Shown: positions 41,740 to 51,049, counted from the first letter of the stretch. The stretch is DNA of 64,000 nucleotides from Phytobacter massiliensis JC163 (GCF_000321045.1 NZ_HE578945.1:548018-612017); one strand, 5' to 3'. Numbers and translations: made by a program. The notes: generated from the sequence alone by a model not told the origin.

Positions 41740-43731
41740 ATGAGTGAATCCGTTCCAAAAAAGCCAGAAAGCCACATTAACAAAGCGGTATTTTTTACGT
41801 CTGCTTTGTTAATTTTCCTTCTGGTGATGTTTGCCGCCATTTTCCCTGAAATTGCTGACCGAAATTTCAAACTCCTCCAGCAACAGATATTTACTAATGC
41901 CAGCTGGTTTTACATTCTGGCTGTCGCGCTGATTCTTCTCAGCGTAACCTTTCTTGGCCTGTCGCGTTACGGCGATATCAAGCTCGGGCCGGATCATTCC
42001 CAGCCTGATTTCAGCTATCACTCCTGGTTCGCCATGCTCTTCTCTGCGGGAATGGGGATAGGGCTGATGTTCTTCGGCGTGGCCGAGCCGGTGATGCACT
42101 ACCTCTCTCCGCCGGTGGGAACCCCGGAAACCGTCACCGCCGCTAAAGAGGCGATGCGGCTGACCTTTTTCCACTGGGGTCTTCATGCATGGGCTATCTA
42201 TGCGATTGTCGCGCTGATCCTCGCCTTCTTTAGCTATCGTCACGGCCTGCCTTTGACGCTTCGTTCGGCGCTGTATCCCATTATTGGCGATCGGATCTAT
42301 GGCCCGATTGGCCACGCGGTAGACATTTTCGCCGTTATCGGCACCGTATTTGGGGTGGCCACGTCGTTAGGCTACGGCGTGTTGCAGGTGAACGCCGGGC
42401 TAAACCATCTCTTTGGCGTGCCCATCAATGAAACCGTTCAGGTTATCCTGATCGTTGTTATCACCGGGCTTGCCACCATTTCTGTGGTCTCCGGGCTGGA
42501 TAAAGGCATCCGTATTCTCTCGGAGTTAAACCTTGGGCTGGCGGTGTTGCTGCTGACGCTGGTGCTGCTGTTAGGCCCTACCGTACTGCTGCTTAAATCT
42601 TTCGTCGAAAACACCGGGGGCTACCTGTCTGAACTGGTGAGTAAGACGTTCAATCTGTATGCCTATGAACCCAAATCCAGCAACTGGCTGGGGGGCTGGA
42701 CCCTGCTGTACTGGGGCTGGTGGCTGTCGTGGTCGCCGTTTGTCGGCATGTTTATCGCCCGCGTTTCGCGCGGCAGAACCATCAGAGAGTTCGTGACGGG
42801 TGTGCTGTTTGTGCCCGCAGGCTTCACGCTGATGTGGATGACCGTGTTTGGCAACAGCGCTATCAATCTCATCATGACCGAGGGGGCGACCGATCTGGCT
42901 GCTACCGTCCAGCAGGATGTGGCGCTGGCCCTGTTTAACTTCCTTGAGCATTTCCCGTTCTCCAGCGTGCTGTCGTTTATCGCCATGGCGATGGTTATTG
43001 TCTTCTTCGTCACCTCTGCGGACTCGGGGGCGATGGTTGTCGATACCCTGGCGTCCGGCGGGTCAAGCGCCACGCCTGTATGGCAGCGCATTTTCTGGGC
43101 CGCGATGATGGGCGTGGTGGCCATCGCGCTGCTGATTGCCGGCGGACTCAGCGCTCTGCAAACGGTGACCATCGCCAGCGCGCTGCCTTTCTCCGCGATC
43201 CTGCTGGTGTCTATCTACGGGTTGCTTAAGGCGCTGCGCCGCGATCTCACCAAACGGCAGAGCCAGAGTATGGCGACCATTGCGCCAACTGCCGCCCGTA
43301 ACCCCATCCCCTGGCAGCGCAGATTGCGCAACATCGCTTACCTGCCGAAGCGTTCGCTGGTGAAACGTTTTATGGATGAGGTGATCCAGCCCGCGATGGT
43401 GCTGGTTCAGGAGGAGCTGAACAAACAGGGGACGCTCAGCCACATCAGCGATGAGGACGATGACCGTATTCGCTTCGAAGTGGATTTGGGTAATGAGCTT
43501 AACTTTATTTATGAAGTGAGGCTGCGGGGTTATAACTCGCCCACCTTTGCGCTTTCGGCGCTGGATAATGACGAACAGCAGGCAGAGCAGCATAAATACT
43601 ATCGCGCTGAAATCTATCTGAAAGAGGGCGGGCAGAACTATGACGTGATGGGCTGGAATCAGGAGCAGCTCATTAACGACATTCTCGATCAGTATGAGAA
43701 ACACCTCCATTTCCTCCACCTGGTCCGATAA
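41740..43731 (+). CDS. betT: BCCT-family transporter, BetT-like (choline uptake)
   Basis: 663 residues, 12 predicted membrane segments. The BCCT signature is visible as GMGIGLMFFGVAEPVMHY and, in the Trp-rich segment, LLYWGWWLSWSPFVGMFIAR. The ~130-residue soluble C-terminal tail is typical of BetT rather than CaiT or BetP. I use the ATG at 41740 (MSESVPKKPE); the frame extends to 41671 without a ribosome site. No betIBA genes are nearby, so choline as substrate is inferred from family resemblance only. Confidence 0.8.
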   Translation: MSESVPKKPESHINKAVFFTSALLIFLLVMFAAIFPEIADRNFKLLQQQIFTNASWFYILAVALILLSVTFLGLSRYGDIKLGPDHSQPDFSYHSWFAMLFSAGMGIGLMFFGVAEPVMHYLSPPVGTPETVTAAKEAMRLTFFHWGLHAWAIYAIVALILAFFSYRHGLPLTLRSALYPIIGDRIYGPIGHAVDIFAVIGTVFGVATSLGYGVLQVNAGLNHLFGVPINETVQVILIVVITGLATISVVSGLDKGIRILSELNLGLAVLLLTLVLLLGPTVLLLKSFVENTGGYLSELVSKTFNLYAYEPKSSNWLGGWTLLYWGWWLSWSPFVGMFIARVSRGRTIREFVTGVLFVPAGFTLMWMTVFGNSAINLIMTEGATDLAATVQQDVALALFNFLEHFPFSSVLSFIAMAMVIVFFVTSADSGAMVVDTLASGGSSATPVWQRIFWAAMMGVVAIALLIAGGLSALQTVTIASALPFSAILLVSIYGLLKALRRDLTKRQSQSMATIAPTAARNPIPWQRRLRNIAYLPKRSLVKRFMDEVIQPAMVLVQEELNKQGTLSHISDEDDDRIRFEVDLGNELNFIYEVRLRGYNSPTFALSALDNDEQQAEQHKYYRAEIYLKEGGQNYDVMGWNQEQLINDILDQYEKHLHFLHLVR

Positions 43732-43739
43732 CGCTTTTG

Positions 43740-43762
43740 GCCGCCCTGACGGGCGGCTTTTT
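43740..43762 (+). terminator. Intrinsic terminator between betT and the MFS gene
   Basis: GCCGCCC-TGAC-GGGCGGC followed by TTTTTATT, 8 bases after the betT stop. Placed between convergent genes, the stem could also serve the minus strand. Confidence 0.85.
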
Positions 43763-43771
43763 ATTGCGTGG

Positions 43772-45118
43772 TCACGGGGTATGACGCTTATTCTTCAGGC
43801 CGGTTTTCGCGGCGAAAAGAATAATGGTAATCAGGCTTACGGAAAGCATCACGATATTCACCACCAGCCCGCTGCCAAAATCGCCGGTTAAATCCTTCAC
43901 GTAGCCCATCGCCGTTGGGCCAAAAAAGCCCCCAAGGTTGCCTATTGAGTTGATAACCGCAATACCCCCTGCCGCCGCCGGGCCAACCATAAACAGCGGT
44001 GGCAGCGTCCAGAAGACGGGGAGCACCGCAAACAGACCGGCGGATGCCATGGTTAAACCGATGACGTTGAGCAGCGCGCCTTTACTGAACGCCGTTAGCG
44101 CGACACCGACGATGGCCAGCGCCAGCGGCGCGACAATATGGAATACACGTTCATTTTTGCGATCCGAACGTTTGCCCCACCACAGCAGCGCGATGACCGC
44201 CGCAACGTAGGGAATAACCGAGAGAAAACCGGTTGCGACAAACGAAAAGCCCGCGTTTTTAATCAGCTGCGGCAGCCAGAAGTTGACCGTGGCGTTGGTC
44301 ATTGAGATACCGAGAAAAATCAACGCCAGGCTCAGCACCAGCGGATGGAAAAAGATACGCGAAACCTGAATTGTGGTCTTATTCTGCCGCTCGTTCAGAT
44401 CGTTATTCAGCGCGCTGCGCGCGGCCTGTTTTTCCTGCTGCGTCAGCCATTTTACGTCCTCGACTTTTTCCGGCAGGCGCATTAACACGATGATGCCGAG
44501 GATTACGGCCGGAATGGCTTCGATGATAAACAGCCACTGCCATCCTTCCAGACCGTTATGCGCGCCGCCGGCCAGAATCAGCCCGGATACCGGCCCGCCA
44601 ATAATGGTCGCCAGCGGATTTGACAGCAGTAAAAAGCCGACAATCTGCCCGCGTCGTTTATTGGGGAACCACTGCGTTAAATAGTAAAGGATGCCCGGAT
44701 AAAACCCGGCCTCGGCGGCGCCTAAAAGGAAACGCAGCACGAGGAAAGAGTTCGCATCCCAGACAAACGCCGTGCAGGCGGATAGCAGCCCCCAGGTGAT
44801 CATGATGCGGGCAATCCAGCGCCTGGCGCCGACGCGCGCCAGCATCAGGTTGCTGGGCACTTCAAAAATGAAGTAGCTGATAAAGAAAATACCGCTGCCC
44901 ATACCGAAAGCGGTGGCCGACAGACCAATATCTTCACGCATCGTTAGCGCCGCAAAGCCGACGTTTACCCTGTCCAGAAAGGCGGCGAAATAACACAGCA
45001 CCAGGAAGGGCAGTAAGCGCAGGGCAATTTTACTGAATGTTTTTTGCGTCAATGCATCATTATTTTCTGCCGAAGCCCCGGACGCGTTTGTAGAGGTAAC
45101 AGAGATATTCTGTGACAT
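43772..45118 (-). CDS. MFS transporter, anion:cation symporter type
   Basis: 448 residues, 12 hydrophobic segments. Features typical of the ACS subfamily (galactarate/glucarate/phthalate-like): FLDRVNVGFAALTM in the first segment, the GFYPGILYYLTQWFP signature and a long central loop. Downstream of the sulfatase in the same direction (20-base gap), so probably imports the sulfatase substrate or a related organic anion. Substrate unknown. Confidence 0.82.
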   Translation of the reverse strand: MSQNISVTSTNASGASAENNDALTQKTFSKIALRLLPFLVLCYFAAFLDRVNVGFAALTMREDIGLSATAFGMGSGIFFISYFIFEVPSNLMLARVGARRWIARIMITWGLLSACTAFVWDANSFLVLRFLLGAAEAGFYPGILYYLTQWFPNKRRGQIVGFLLLSNPLATIIGGPVSGLILAGGAHNGLEGWQWLFIIEAIPAVILGIIVLMRLPEKVEDVKWLTQQEKQAARSALNNDLNERQNKTTIQVSRIFFHPLVLSLALIFLGISMTNATVNFWLPQLIKNAGFSFVATGFLSVIPYVAAVIALLWWGKRSDRKNERVFHIVAPLALAIVGVALTAFSKGALLNVIGLTMASAGLFAVLPVFWTLPPLFMVGPAAAGGIAVINSIGNLGGFFGPTAMGYVKDLTGDFGSGLVVNIVMLSVSLITIILFAAKTGLKNKRHTP

Positions 45119-45138
45119 GATGTTCTGCCTTTTTTCTC

Positions 45139-46650
45139 TTAGCCGAAACCCACGACCTGGCCTGGATCGGATGCCGTAGCCAGCGGTGGGAAGTGAATGC
45201 CGCGCTGCCCTGAAAGCCCCCGGTCAACCGGGACAACGAATTCAGGAGGCTCGCAGCCAACAAACGTTCCGTCTTTGACCCACGCCATGTCGCTGCCGTA
45301 GAGCGCATTCAGAAGGTGCTTTTTCAGACGGGCGACAACATCCTGTAAAGCCTCGTTGGCGTACAGGTTATGCTGTTCATCAGGATCCTGCTGTAAATCA
45401 AAGAGCTGGAAATGGTTACCTGCCGGATACCAGATGAGCTTATAACGCCCGTCCGTTAGCATACGGGAGGCCAGCGCCCCTTCGAGACATTCGCCATACA
45501 GCGTTTCACGCCGCTGGTCACCCACCATTGAGATGCCGTCGCAGCTCTCCGGTACGGGGATATCGCACAGCGTGAGCAGGGTGGGCATGATGTCCTGCAG
45601 GCCGGTGAGCCGTTGATCCACGCTGCCGGGGCTGACGCGGCTGGAGCGGGCGCGATCCACCACAATCATCGGGATCTGCGCGGAGCCCTGGTAAAAGTAA
45701 CGTTTGGCGTACATGCCGTGGTCGCCAAGCATATCGCCATGATCGCTGGTGAAGACAATGATGGTGTCATTCAGAATGCCTTCTTCGCGCAGAGAGCCGA
45801 TCAACAGGCGGATCTGGTGGTCGATATGCGTGCACTGGGCGTAGAAGGCGCGGCGCATATCATCATATTGCTCCGGGGGAAGGGCGGGTTTTAGCTGCTG
45901 ATTAATGGCAAGGGCGTAGGGCAAATCCGCCGCCTGCGACCATGCGCTCTGCTTTGGCTTATCCATGCTCCTGAGCCGGTAGCGCTCCAGGTAGGCGGCA
46001 AGGGGAACCACGGGCGGATGCGGGTGGGTATAAGAGACGTACCAGAATGCCGGGCGGGTGGGATCGCGGCGACGGATATTCTTCGCCGCCGTCTGAGTGA
46101 CCCAGTTAGTCACATGCATCCGTTCATCAAGATGCCAGGTACGCCAGCTGTATTCGTTGTTGCTCATGCCGTGCATAAATTGCTGTCCGGCATGCCCATT
46201 TTCCGCAAGAAAAATTTCATAGTCATCCACGCCGCCGAGATGGCTTCTTCCCTCTTCGGCAATGAATGTCTCTTCAAAGCCGATGCGATCCCGCGTCGGA
46301 TAAACGTGCAGTTTGCCGGTCGCCGAGGTCTGGTAACCCGCCCGGGTGAAGGTGCCGGCAAGCGTCGGCATGTCTGGCATGGGGAGCGAAGGCTGAAAAA
46401 TCCGATCGCCGTGCGAGCGGGACGTCGCGCCGGTCATGATGGTGCGGCGCGCCGGAATGCAGACCGGGCACTCGGACCAGGCGTTCGGAAAATGCACCCC
46501 GGCTCTTGCCAGAGTGTCAATCGTGGGCGTCTCAATGGTGCGGTTTCCCGCAAAGCCGAACAGATGCCCGGGCCATTGATCCACCGAGATAAACAATACG
46601 TTGGGACGACGCGGGAAATCCCCTGGTGCATCCTGTTTGCCGTGTGTCAT
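45139..46650 (-). CDS. Type I sulfatase (arylsulfatase/choline-sulfatase family)
   Basis: A 503-residue cytoplasmic sulfatase without a signal peptide. The CxPxR motif is C64-I-P-A-R68, so Cys64 should be converted to formylglycine by a maturase (not encoded here). Metal-site residues appear in ISVDQW (~21-26) and FTSDHGDMLGDHGMYAKRYF. Absence of a secretion signal fits an imported small sulfate ester, as with BetC. It forms a unit with the MFS gene and is divergent from a LysR gene. The exact substrate is open. Confidence 0.85.
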   Translation of the reverse strand: MTHGKQDAPGDFPRRPNVLFISVDQWPGHLFGFAGNRTIETPTIDTLARAGVHFPNAWSECPVCIPARRTIMTGATSRSHGDRIFQPSLPMPDMPTLAGTFTRAGYQTSATGKLHVYPTRDRIGFEETFIAEEGRSHLGGVDDYEIFLAENGHAGQQFMHGMSNNEYSWRTWHLDERMHVTNWVTQTAAKNIRRRDPTRPAFWYVSYTHPHPPVVPLAAYLERYRLRSMDKPKQSAWSQAADLPYALAINQQLKPALPPEQYDDMRRAFYAQCTHIDHQIRLLIGSLREEGILNDTIIVFTSDHGDMLGDHGMYAKRYFYQGSAQIPMIVVDRARSSRVSPGSVDQRLTGLQDIMPTLLTLCDIPVPESCDGISMVGDQRRETLYGECLEGALASRMLTDGRYKLIWYPAGNHFQLFDLQQDPDEQHNLYANEALQDVVARLKKHLLNALYGSDMAWVKDGTFVGCEPPEFVVPVDRGLSGQRGIHFPPLATASDPGQVVGFG

Positions 46651-46682
46651 GTTTCACCTGCCTGCTTACGGATAAAAATGGG

Positions 46683-46710
46683 TCACCCGGCGCTGTAGCG
46701 GAGCGGGTGA
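46683..46710. promoter_or_regulatory. Inverted repeat in the sulfatase/lysR intergenic region
   Basis: TCACCCG-N14-CGGGTGA lies 33 bases before the sulfatase start. The location in a divergent LysR-controlled gap makes it a candidate operator, although it lacks the usual T-N11-A form; a REP-like remnant is the alternative. Confidence 0.3.
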
Positions 46711-46802
46711 GATGTCGCTCTTGTAAAAGATATGTAATTAAAAATGTGCTACAAATTAACTTTGCTTATTAATCGCGCCGTAATAGCAGGTGGATCACAT
46801 TT

Positions 46803-47723
46803 ATGGACCAAAAGAGTCTGGTGGCCTTTGTCGTTCTGGCAGAAGAGCTGCAATTCAATCGGGCAGCGAAAAGGCTGGGGGTAACGCAGTCGGCATTAAG
46901 TCAGCAAATCGCCCGCCTTGAAAAAGAGCTGGAGGTGGAACTCTTTGAACGGACCAAACGCACGGTCCGTTTGTCCCAGTGCGGGCACGTCTTTTTGCCG
47001 GACGCGCAGAAAGTGATTACCGATATCACCACGGCGACGGACACCGCACGGCGCGCGGCAAAAGGGCTGCTGGGGAAAATTGCCATTGCCTATGTCGATG
47101 CGGCGCCTTTTAGCCTGTTATCACCGGTGATTATGCAGTTTCGCAAGGACTACCCCGACGTTGAAATGGTGCTGCATGAGATGACCTCTGCGGAACAGTT
47201 TGCCGCCCTGCAAAACCATGAGATTGATATCGGTCTGTTGCGACCGCTGTATGAGACAGAGTGGATGGCAAGCGCGACCCTGCTCCGCGAGCCTTATGTG
47301 GTGGCGATGCATGCGGAGCACGACCTGGCGGGGCAGGAGGCGGTGCATATCCGGGCGCTTATCACGGAAAAATTCCTCTTCACCTCCAGGGAGAAGGCGA
47401 AATACATATTCAGCAACTGGCTGGAGATATTTTCCCGCCACGGCACCTCACCGCGGGTTGTGCAGGAGGTGAATCAGCTGCACGCGATGCTAAGCCTGGT
47501 GGGGGCAGGGATGGGGCTGGCGTTACTGCCATTGTCCGTCGCCAAAAACAATAACCACGGCGTCGTGTACCGGCCAGTGGTGGGAACCGATACGCCCGAC
47601 GCGATACTTAATGTCGGCTGGCATAACCCGTGTAATAACATACTGGTGAAGCATTTTGTTCGCACGGCAAAACAGGTCAGCGCCAGGCTCAGGGCTGAGA
47701 AAACGCGGGTTACATCGGGCTAA
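46803..47723 (+). CDS. LysR-family transcriptional regulator
   Basis: 306 residues: N-terminal winged helix (FNRAAKRLGVTQSALSQQIA, ~18-37), a linker helix and a periplasmic-binding-protein-like effector domain. The start ATG follows AGGTGG. Divergent from the sulfatase-MFS unit, which it probably controls. Effector unknown. Confidence 0.9.
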   Translation: MDQKSLVAFVVLAEELQFNRAAKRLGVTQSALSQQIARLEKELEVELFERTKRTVRLSQCGHVFLPDAQKVITDITTATDTARRAAKGLLGKIAIAYVDAAPFSLLSPVIMQFRKDYPDVEMVLHEMTSAEQFAALQNHEIDIGLLRPLYETEWMASATLLREPYVVAMHAEHDLAGQEAVHIRALITEKFLFTSREKAKYIFSNWLEIFSRHGTSPRVVQEVNQLHAMLSLVGAGMGLALLPLSVAKNNNHGVVYRPVVGTDTPDAILNVGWHNPCNNILVKHFVRTAKQVSARLRAEKTRVTSG

Positions 47724-47750
47724 CCGCCACGCTTTGCGTGCCCTGGCTGC

Positions 47751-48041
47751 TCACCACAGACGCCAGCGGCTTTTATGCTCAACAAACCAGGCCGGTAAGT
47801 TGTTGGTGATATAAAGCTGCTCCTCCTCAATGGCCTGGAGACGCACCTGTTCTGTTTTGCCGCCAATGGTGAAAAACAGGGACAGGCCGCTTTCGTAAGG
47901 GAGAAAGCTTGAGCCGAGGAATGTCCACACCTCGCCTTCGCGCCGTTCGATACCATCATAGTCGGTGAAGGTTTGCGCCACGCGATAGCGTTTACCCGCA
48001 ACCAGAGGGCCATACTGCTGGGTGAGTTTACGGGTCTCCAT
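47751..48041 (-). CDS. DUF3601-type small protein
   Basis: A 96-residue soluble protein from the ATG at 48041 (METRKLTQQYGPLVAGKRYR), directly behind AGGAGGATC, an excellent ribosome site; the longer frame to 48191 overlaps the SDR gene and is not needed. The composition (GKRYRVAQTFTDYDGIERRE) suggests a beta-rich fold. Function unknown. Confidence 0.75.
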   Translation of the reverse strand: METRKLTQQYGPLVAGKRYRVAQTFTDYDGIERREGEVWTFLGSSFLPYESGLSLFFTIGGKTEQVRLQAIEEEQLYITNNLPAWFVEHKSRWRLW

Positions 48042-48096
48042 GATCCTCCTGAATGGTGCGCCGGATGGGCCCGCTCTGGTATAAGCGGGCCGAAAA

Positions 48097-48903
48097 TTAC
48101 ATAAACCTGTCTGCTCCGCCAGATGCCTCAATGGTCTGGCCGGTAACAAACTGATTTCGGTCGGAAAGCAGGAAAGCCGCAATGGCAGCAATATCCTCTG
48201 GCAGACCGAAGCGCCCCACCGGCGTTTTCTCTTTCCCCAGCAAAGCCATCACATCTTCGTCCGTTTTGTCCGCCAGCTCCGGGCGACGATTACGCACATT
48301 AGGCAGCATATTTTGCGCCCAGTTATCGGTTGCGACAGCGCCCACGCCAATAGCATTGACCAGGATCCCCTCCGGCGCCACGCTCAGGGCCAGACTGCGG
48401 GTCAGGTTGTTGATCGCCGCGCTCAGGGCGTGAGAAACGGTCAGTTGCGGGTTAGGGTAGATACCGCCGATGGAAGAAATATTGACGATGCGGCCCCAGT
48501 TTCGCTGCTGCATACCGGGGATCACGGCCTTGCAGAAGCGGCGCATGGCGGACAGTTTCGTTTCGGTCATTGACTGCCAGTCCTCTTCCGAGGTGGTTAA
48601 CAACGTGCCCGCATGCGCTCTGCCGGCATTATTCACCAGTAAATCGATACCGTGAAAAACCTTCTCCGCCTCCCTGACGACCCGTGCAGGCAGGGCGATA
48701 TCCGTGACGTCCCCGGCAACCGGCAGCGTTGAAACACCATACTTATCAGCGAGGGTTCTGGCGGCCTGTTTCAGATCCGCTTCCTGTCGGGACACCATCA
48801 CTAAATGCACGCCGTTCATCGCCAGCTCTTCACAAATGCTATAGCCGATGCCGGTGCGGGCGCCGGTGACCACGGCCACTTTATCTTGTAGTTTTAAATC
48901 CAT
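48097..48903 (-). CDS. SDR-fold protein lacking the catalytic tetrad
   Basis: A 268-residue classical short-chain dehydrogenase fold: TGARTGIG nucleotide loop (13-20), NNAG (91-94), C-terminal GRFGLPEDIAAIAAFLLSD. The catalytic positions are altered: Asn is Lys116 (TETKLSA), Tyr is Ser157 and Lys is Ser161 (VSHALSAAINN); only Ser143/144 remains. It may bind NAD(P) without ordinary dehydrogenase chemistry. The start at 48903 has AGGGAG upstream. Its cellular role is unknown. Confidence 0.82.
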   Translation of the reverse strand: MDLKLQDKVAVVTGARTGIGYSICEELAMNGVHLVMVSRQEADLKQAARTLADKYGVSTLPVAGDVTDIALPARVVREAEKVFHGIDLLVNNAGRAHAGTLLTTSEEDWQSMTETKLSAMRRFCKAVIPGMQQRNWGRIVNISSIGGIYPNPQLTVSHALSAAINNLTRSLALSVAPEGILVNAIGVGAVATDNWAQNMLPNVRNRRPELADKTDEDVMALLGKEKTPVGRFGLPEDIAAIAAFLLSDRNQFVTGQTIEASGGADRFM

Positions 48904-49080
48904 TCGTTGCTCCCTAAATTAAACACAGTCAATAAGCAGAGGTACGAGTAATGAATTTCACGTGTCTAATGATTGCTTAAACGTATTGTTATCGCCGCTC
49001 ATGGTACTGCTATGTAAGGTTCGTTTTACTGCGATAAAGCAAACGAACGGTAACGCACTTTATCAGGACACAGGGGACGT

Positions 49081-50028
49081 TTATGCCTGTTCCTTAAGCA
49101 GATGTTCCAGCGCGTGACGACCGGTATCTTTACGTATCAGGTAGCTAATAATTTCATCGACGTCGAGGATAAAGGGCTCGTCCTGACGGATCATAGAGAT
49201 AAAATCCAGCGCAAGGATTTTACCCGCTTCTTCTATCGCCCATCGGACACCTTCCCGGGCATTATCGGGAAAAAACTGCGCCATCATTGCTATCCCCAGT
49301 GCCTGCATGGAACGACCCGGCGAGAAGTGATCCCAGTGCCAGCGCCCTTTTTTCGGGCAGTATGTTTCATGCTCATCGTCAAGCATATAACCCCACTCTG
49401 TGCTTTCCCACATCCATTGCGGGGCTCGTAGCGGCTGAGAATCATTAATGCTGACCTGGTGAGTAAAGGCGTTGCCAGTAAAACGCAGCGGCGTGCGGTG
49501 AAAATAGTGCCGGGCTGATTTATACAAATCGTCTTGGCGCAGCGTTTCGTTTATCCATGCGAGCAACTCTGATTGCGTAACGTCCCCCGCCAGATACCGC
49601 ATGGCGTTGCCGAGAAATAATCCCCGGCCATGAATCTCACTGAGATCCAGCCAGGCTCTGCCTGTCAGCGGTGCCGGAAGATCCGCAATACAGCTCCGCT
49701 CAAGGATAACAGGTATTATTTTGACATCAGGTTCTGCGCAGAGTGTGGAGAGCATCTGCAATTCCCGGTACAGACCGGAACCCACTATTTTCGCCGAGGC
49801 CGTGTAGTCTTCATCACACAGGCAAAATACTTTCAGAGGACGGTTGGCCAGCGCGCTCTGTATAGAACCGTCTATCGAGTCCCCAAAGGCAATACTGTCG
49901 CGGTCCCAGAACAGGCTATATTCCCAGCTAAGGCTGCTGACGATGCGATCGCGTATCCACTCTTTTTTCTCTACGCTGCCACCCCATGCATAGGAGATGA
50001 ATACGAACGTATTACTCTTATCCTTCAC
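49081..50028 (-). CDS. TIR-domain protein with unknown C-terminal domain
   Basis: 315 residues. Residues ~6-140 fit a TIR domain: FVFISYAWGG (strand A), WDRDSIAFGDSIDGSIQSAL (BB-loop/helix B region) and SGLYRELQML, with Glu89 in the position of the NADase glutamate. Residues ~150-315 are unrecognised (ARHYFHRTPLRFTGNAF, PKKGRWHWDHFSPG). TIR proteins in bacteria are often antiphage NAD-consuming effectors or signal producers. The start is GTG at 50028. Divergent from a nucleotidyltransferase gene, near tRNA-Asn. Confidence 0.7.
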   Translation of the reverse strand: MKDKSNTFVFISYAWGGSVEKKEWIRDRIVSSLSWEYSLFWDRDSIAFGDSIDGSIQSALANRPLKVFCLCDEDYTASAKIVGSGLYRELQMLSTLCAEPDVKIIPVILERSCIADLPAPLTGRAWLDLSEIHGRGLFLGNAMRYLAGDVTQSELLAWINETLRQDDLYKSARHYFHRTPLRFTGNAFTHQVSINDSQPLRAPQWMWESTEWGYMLDDEHETYCPKKGRWHWDHFSPGRSMQALGIAMMAQFFPDNAREGVRWAIEEAGKILALDFISMIRQDEPFILDVDEIISYLIRKDTGRHALEHLLKEQA

Positions 50029-50050
50029 GCAAATTACCCCGCTGGCCGCT

Positions 50051-50079
50051 TTGACAGAAAGAGCGTTAAAGTGTGTATC
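50051..50079 (+). promoter_or_regulatory. Possible promoter of the nucleotidyltransferase gene
   Basis: A consensus TTGACA (-35, 50051-50056) is followed 17 bases later by TGTATC, a weak -10. It lies in the 148-base gap between the divergent TIR and nucleotidyltransferase genes. Confidence 0.35.
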
Positions 50080-50176
50080 CTACACCTCGCAGGCCTGTAT
50101 TTCGCCACTACCCTTGCCTGAATATTAGCTACTCGATATTCTGAAATTCTGTGTATTTTTGTGAACAGGAATAAGT

Positions 50177-50977
50177 ATGCTTAGTACATTACCCGATTTA
50201 CACAGAAGTTTTGCAGAGCAACTCAAGCTTAAATTCCAGTCTGATTCGCGGATTCACTCCCTTCTTGCTGGTGGCTCGATTATTCATGGCGGATTTGATA
50301 AATACTCCGATCTCGATTTTGTCGTTGTCGTCGACCCTCTCTACTATGACGAAATCATGGCGCAGCGTAGGGAGTTCGCCGAAACACTGGGCCATCTGCT
50401 GCATGCTTTTACCGGGGAACATGTCGGAGAGCCTCGCCTGCTTATATGCCTGTATGGCCCTGAACTCCTTCATGTCGATCTGAAATTTGTCACACTGGAC
50501 ATGCTCACTCAACGCGTCGAGGAGCCAGCAGTGTTGTTTACCCGTGATAACAGTGCTCTGGAGCGACAACTGGCGAAATTTGGTGCTCACTGGCCTGACA
50601 TGACGCCGGAATGGTTTGAGTCCCGAGCCTGGATCTGGCTTCATTATGCAGTGGTGAAACTGGGAAGAGGCGAACTCTTTGAAGCGATTGGCATGCTGTC
50701 ATTTTTCCGCGAGCAAGTGCTGGGGCCCATGCTGTATCGTCGAGCAAATCTTCCACAACGTGGGGTCCGCCGCATTGAGTGTCATGGCATTGATCCTGAT
50801 GGCTTGCTGACTTCCACGATGGCAACGCACGATCGTGACTCCGTCAGCATGGCCCTCAAAATGGCTGTTGATGCTTATATCACTCTGCGCGCTGATGCTC
50901 TGCCTGAAAATATTGCAGACGATGCGGCACATCGGGCGGTCCTTGCCATGCTAAAAGAGTATTCTGAGAGGGGGTAA
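50177..50977 (+). CDS. Nucleotidyltransferase-fold protein
   Basis: 266 residues with the Pol-beta-type motif GGS(32-34)...D45-x-D47 (AGGSIIHGG, YSDLDFVVVV), then a mainly helical C-terminal half, similar in layout to aminoglycoside adenylyltransferases. Target not known: antibiotic, tRNA, protein or a defence role are all possible. The ATG at 50177 follows AGGAATAAGT. It shares a divergent control region with the TIR gene. Confidence 0.75.
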   Translation: MLSTLPDLHRSFAEQLKLKFQSDSRIHSLLAGGSIIHGGFDKYSDLDFVVVVDPLYYDEIMAQRREFAETLGHLLHAFTGEHVGEPRLLICLYGPELLHVDLKFVTLDMLTQRVEEPAVLFTRDNSALERQLAKFGAHWPDMTPEWFESRAWIWLHYAVVKLGRGELFEAIGMLSFFREQVLGPMLYRRANLPQRGVRRIECHGIDPDGLLTSTMATHDRDSVSMALKMAVDAYITLRADALPENIADDAAHRAVLAMLKEYSERG

Positions 50978-51049
50978 ATCTATACTCCGGCCGCTTACAC
51001 GGCTGGGGTTAGAAGTATCACAGGATCCTCCTTTGAAGTCTGCGCGCGT

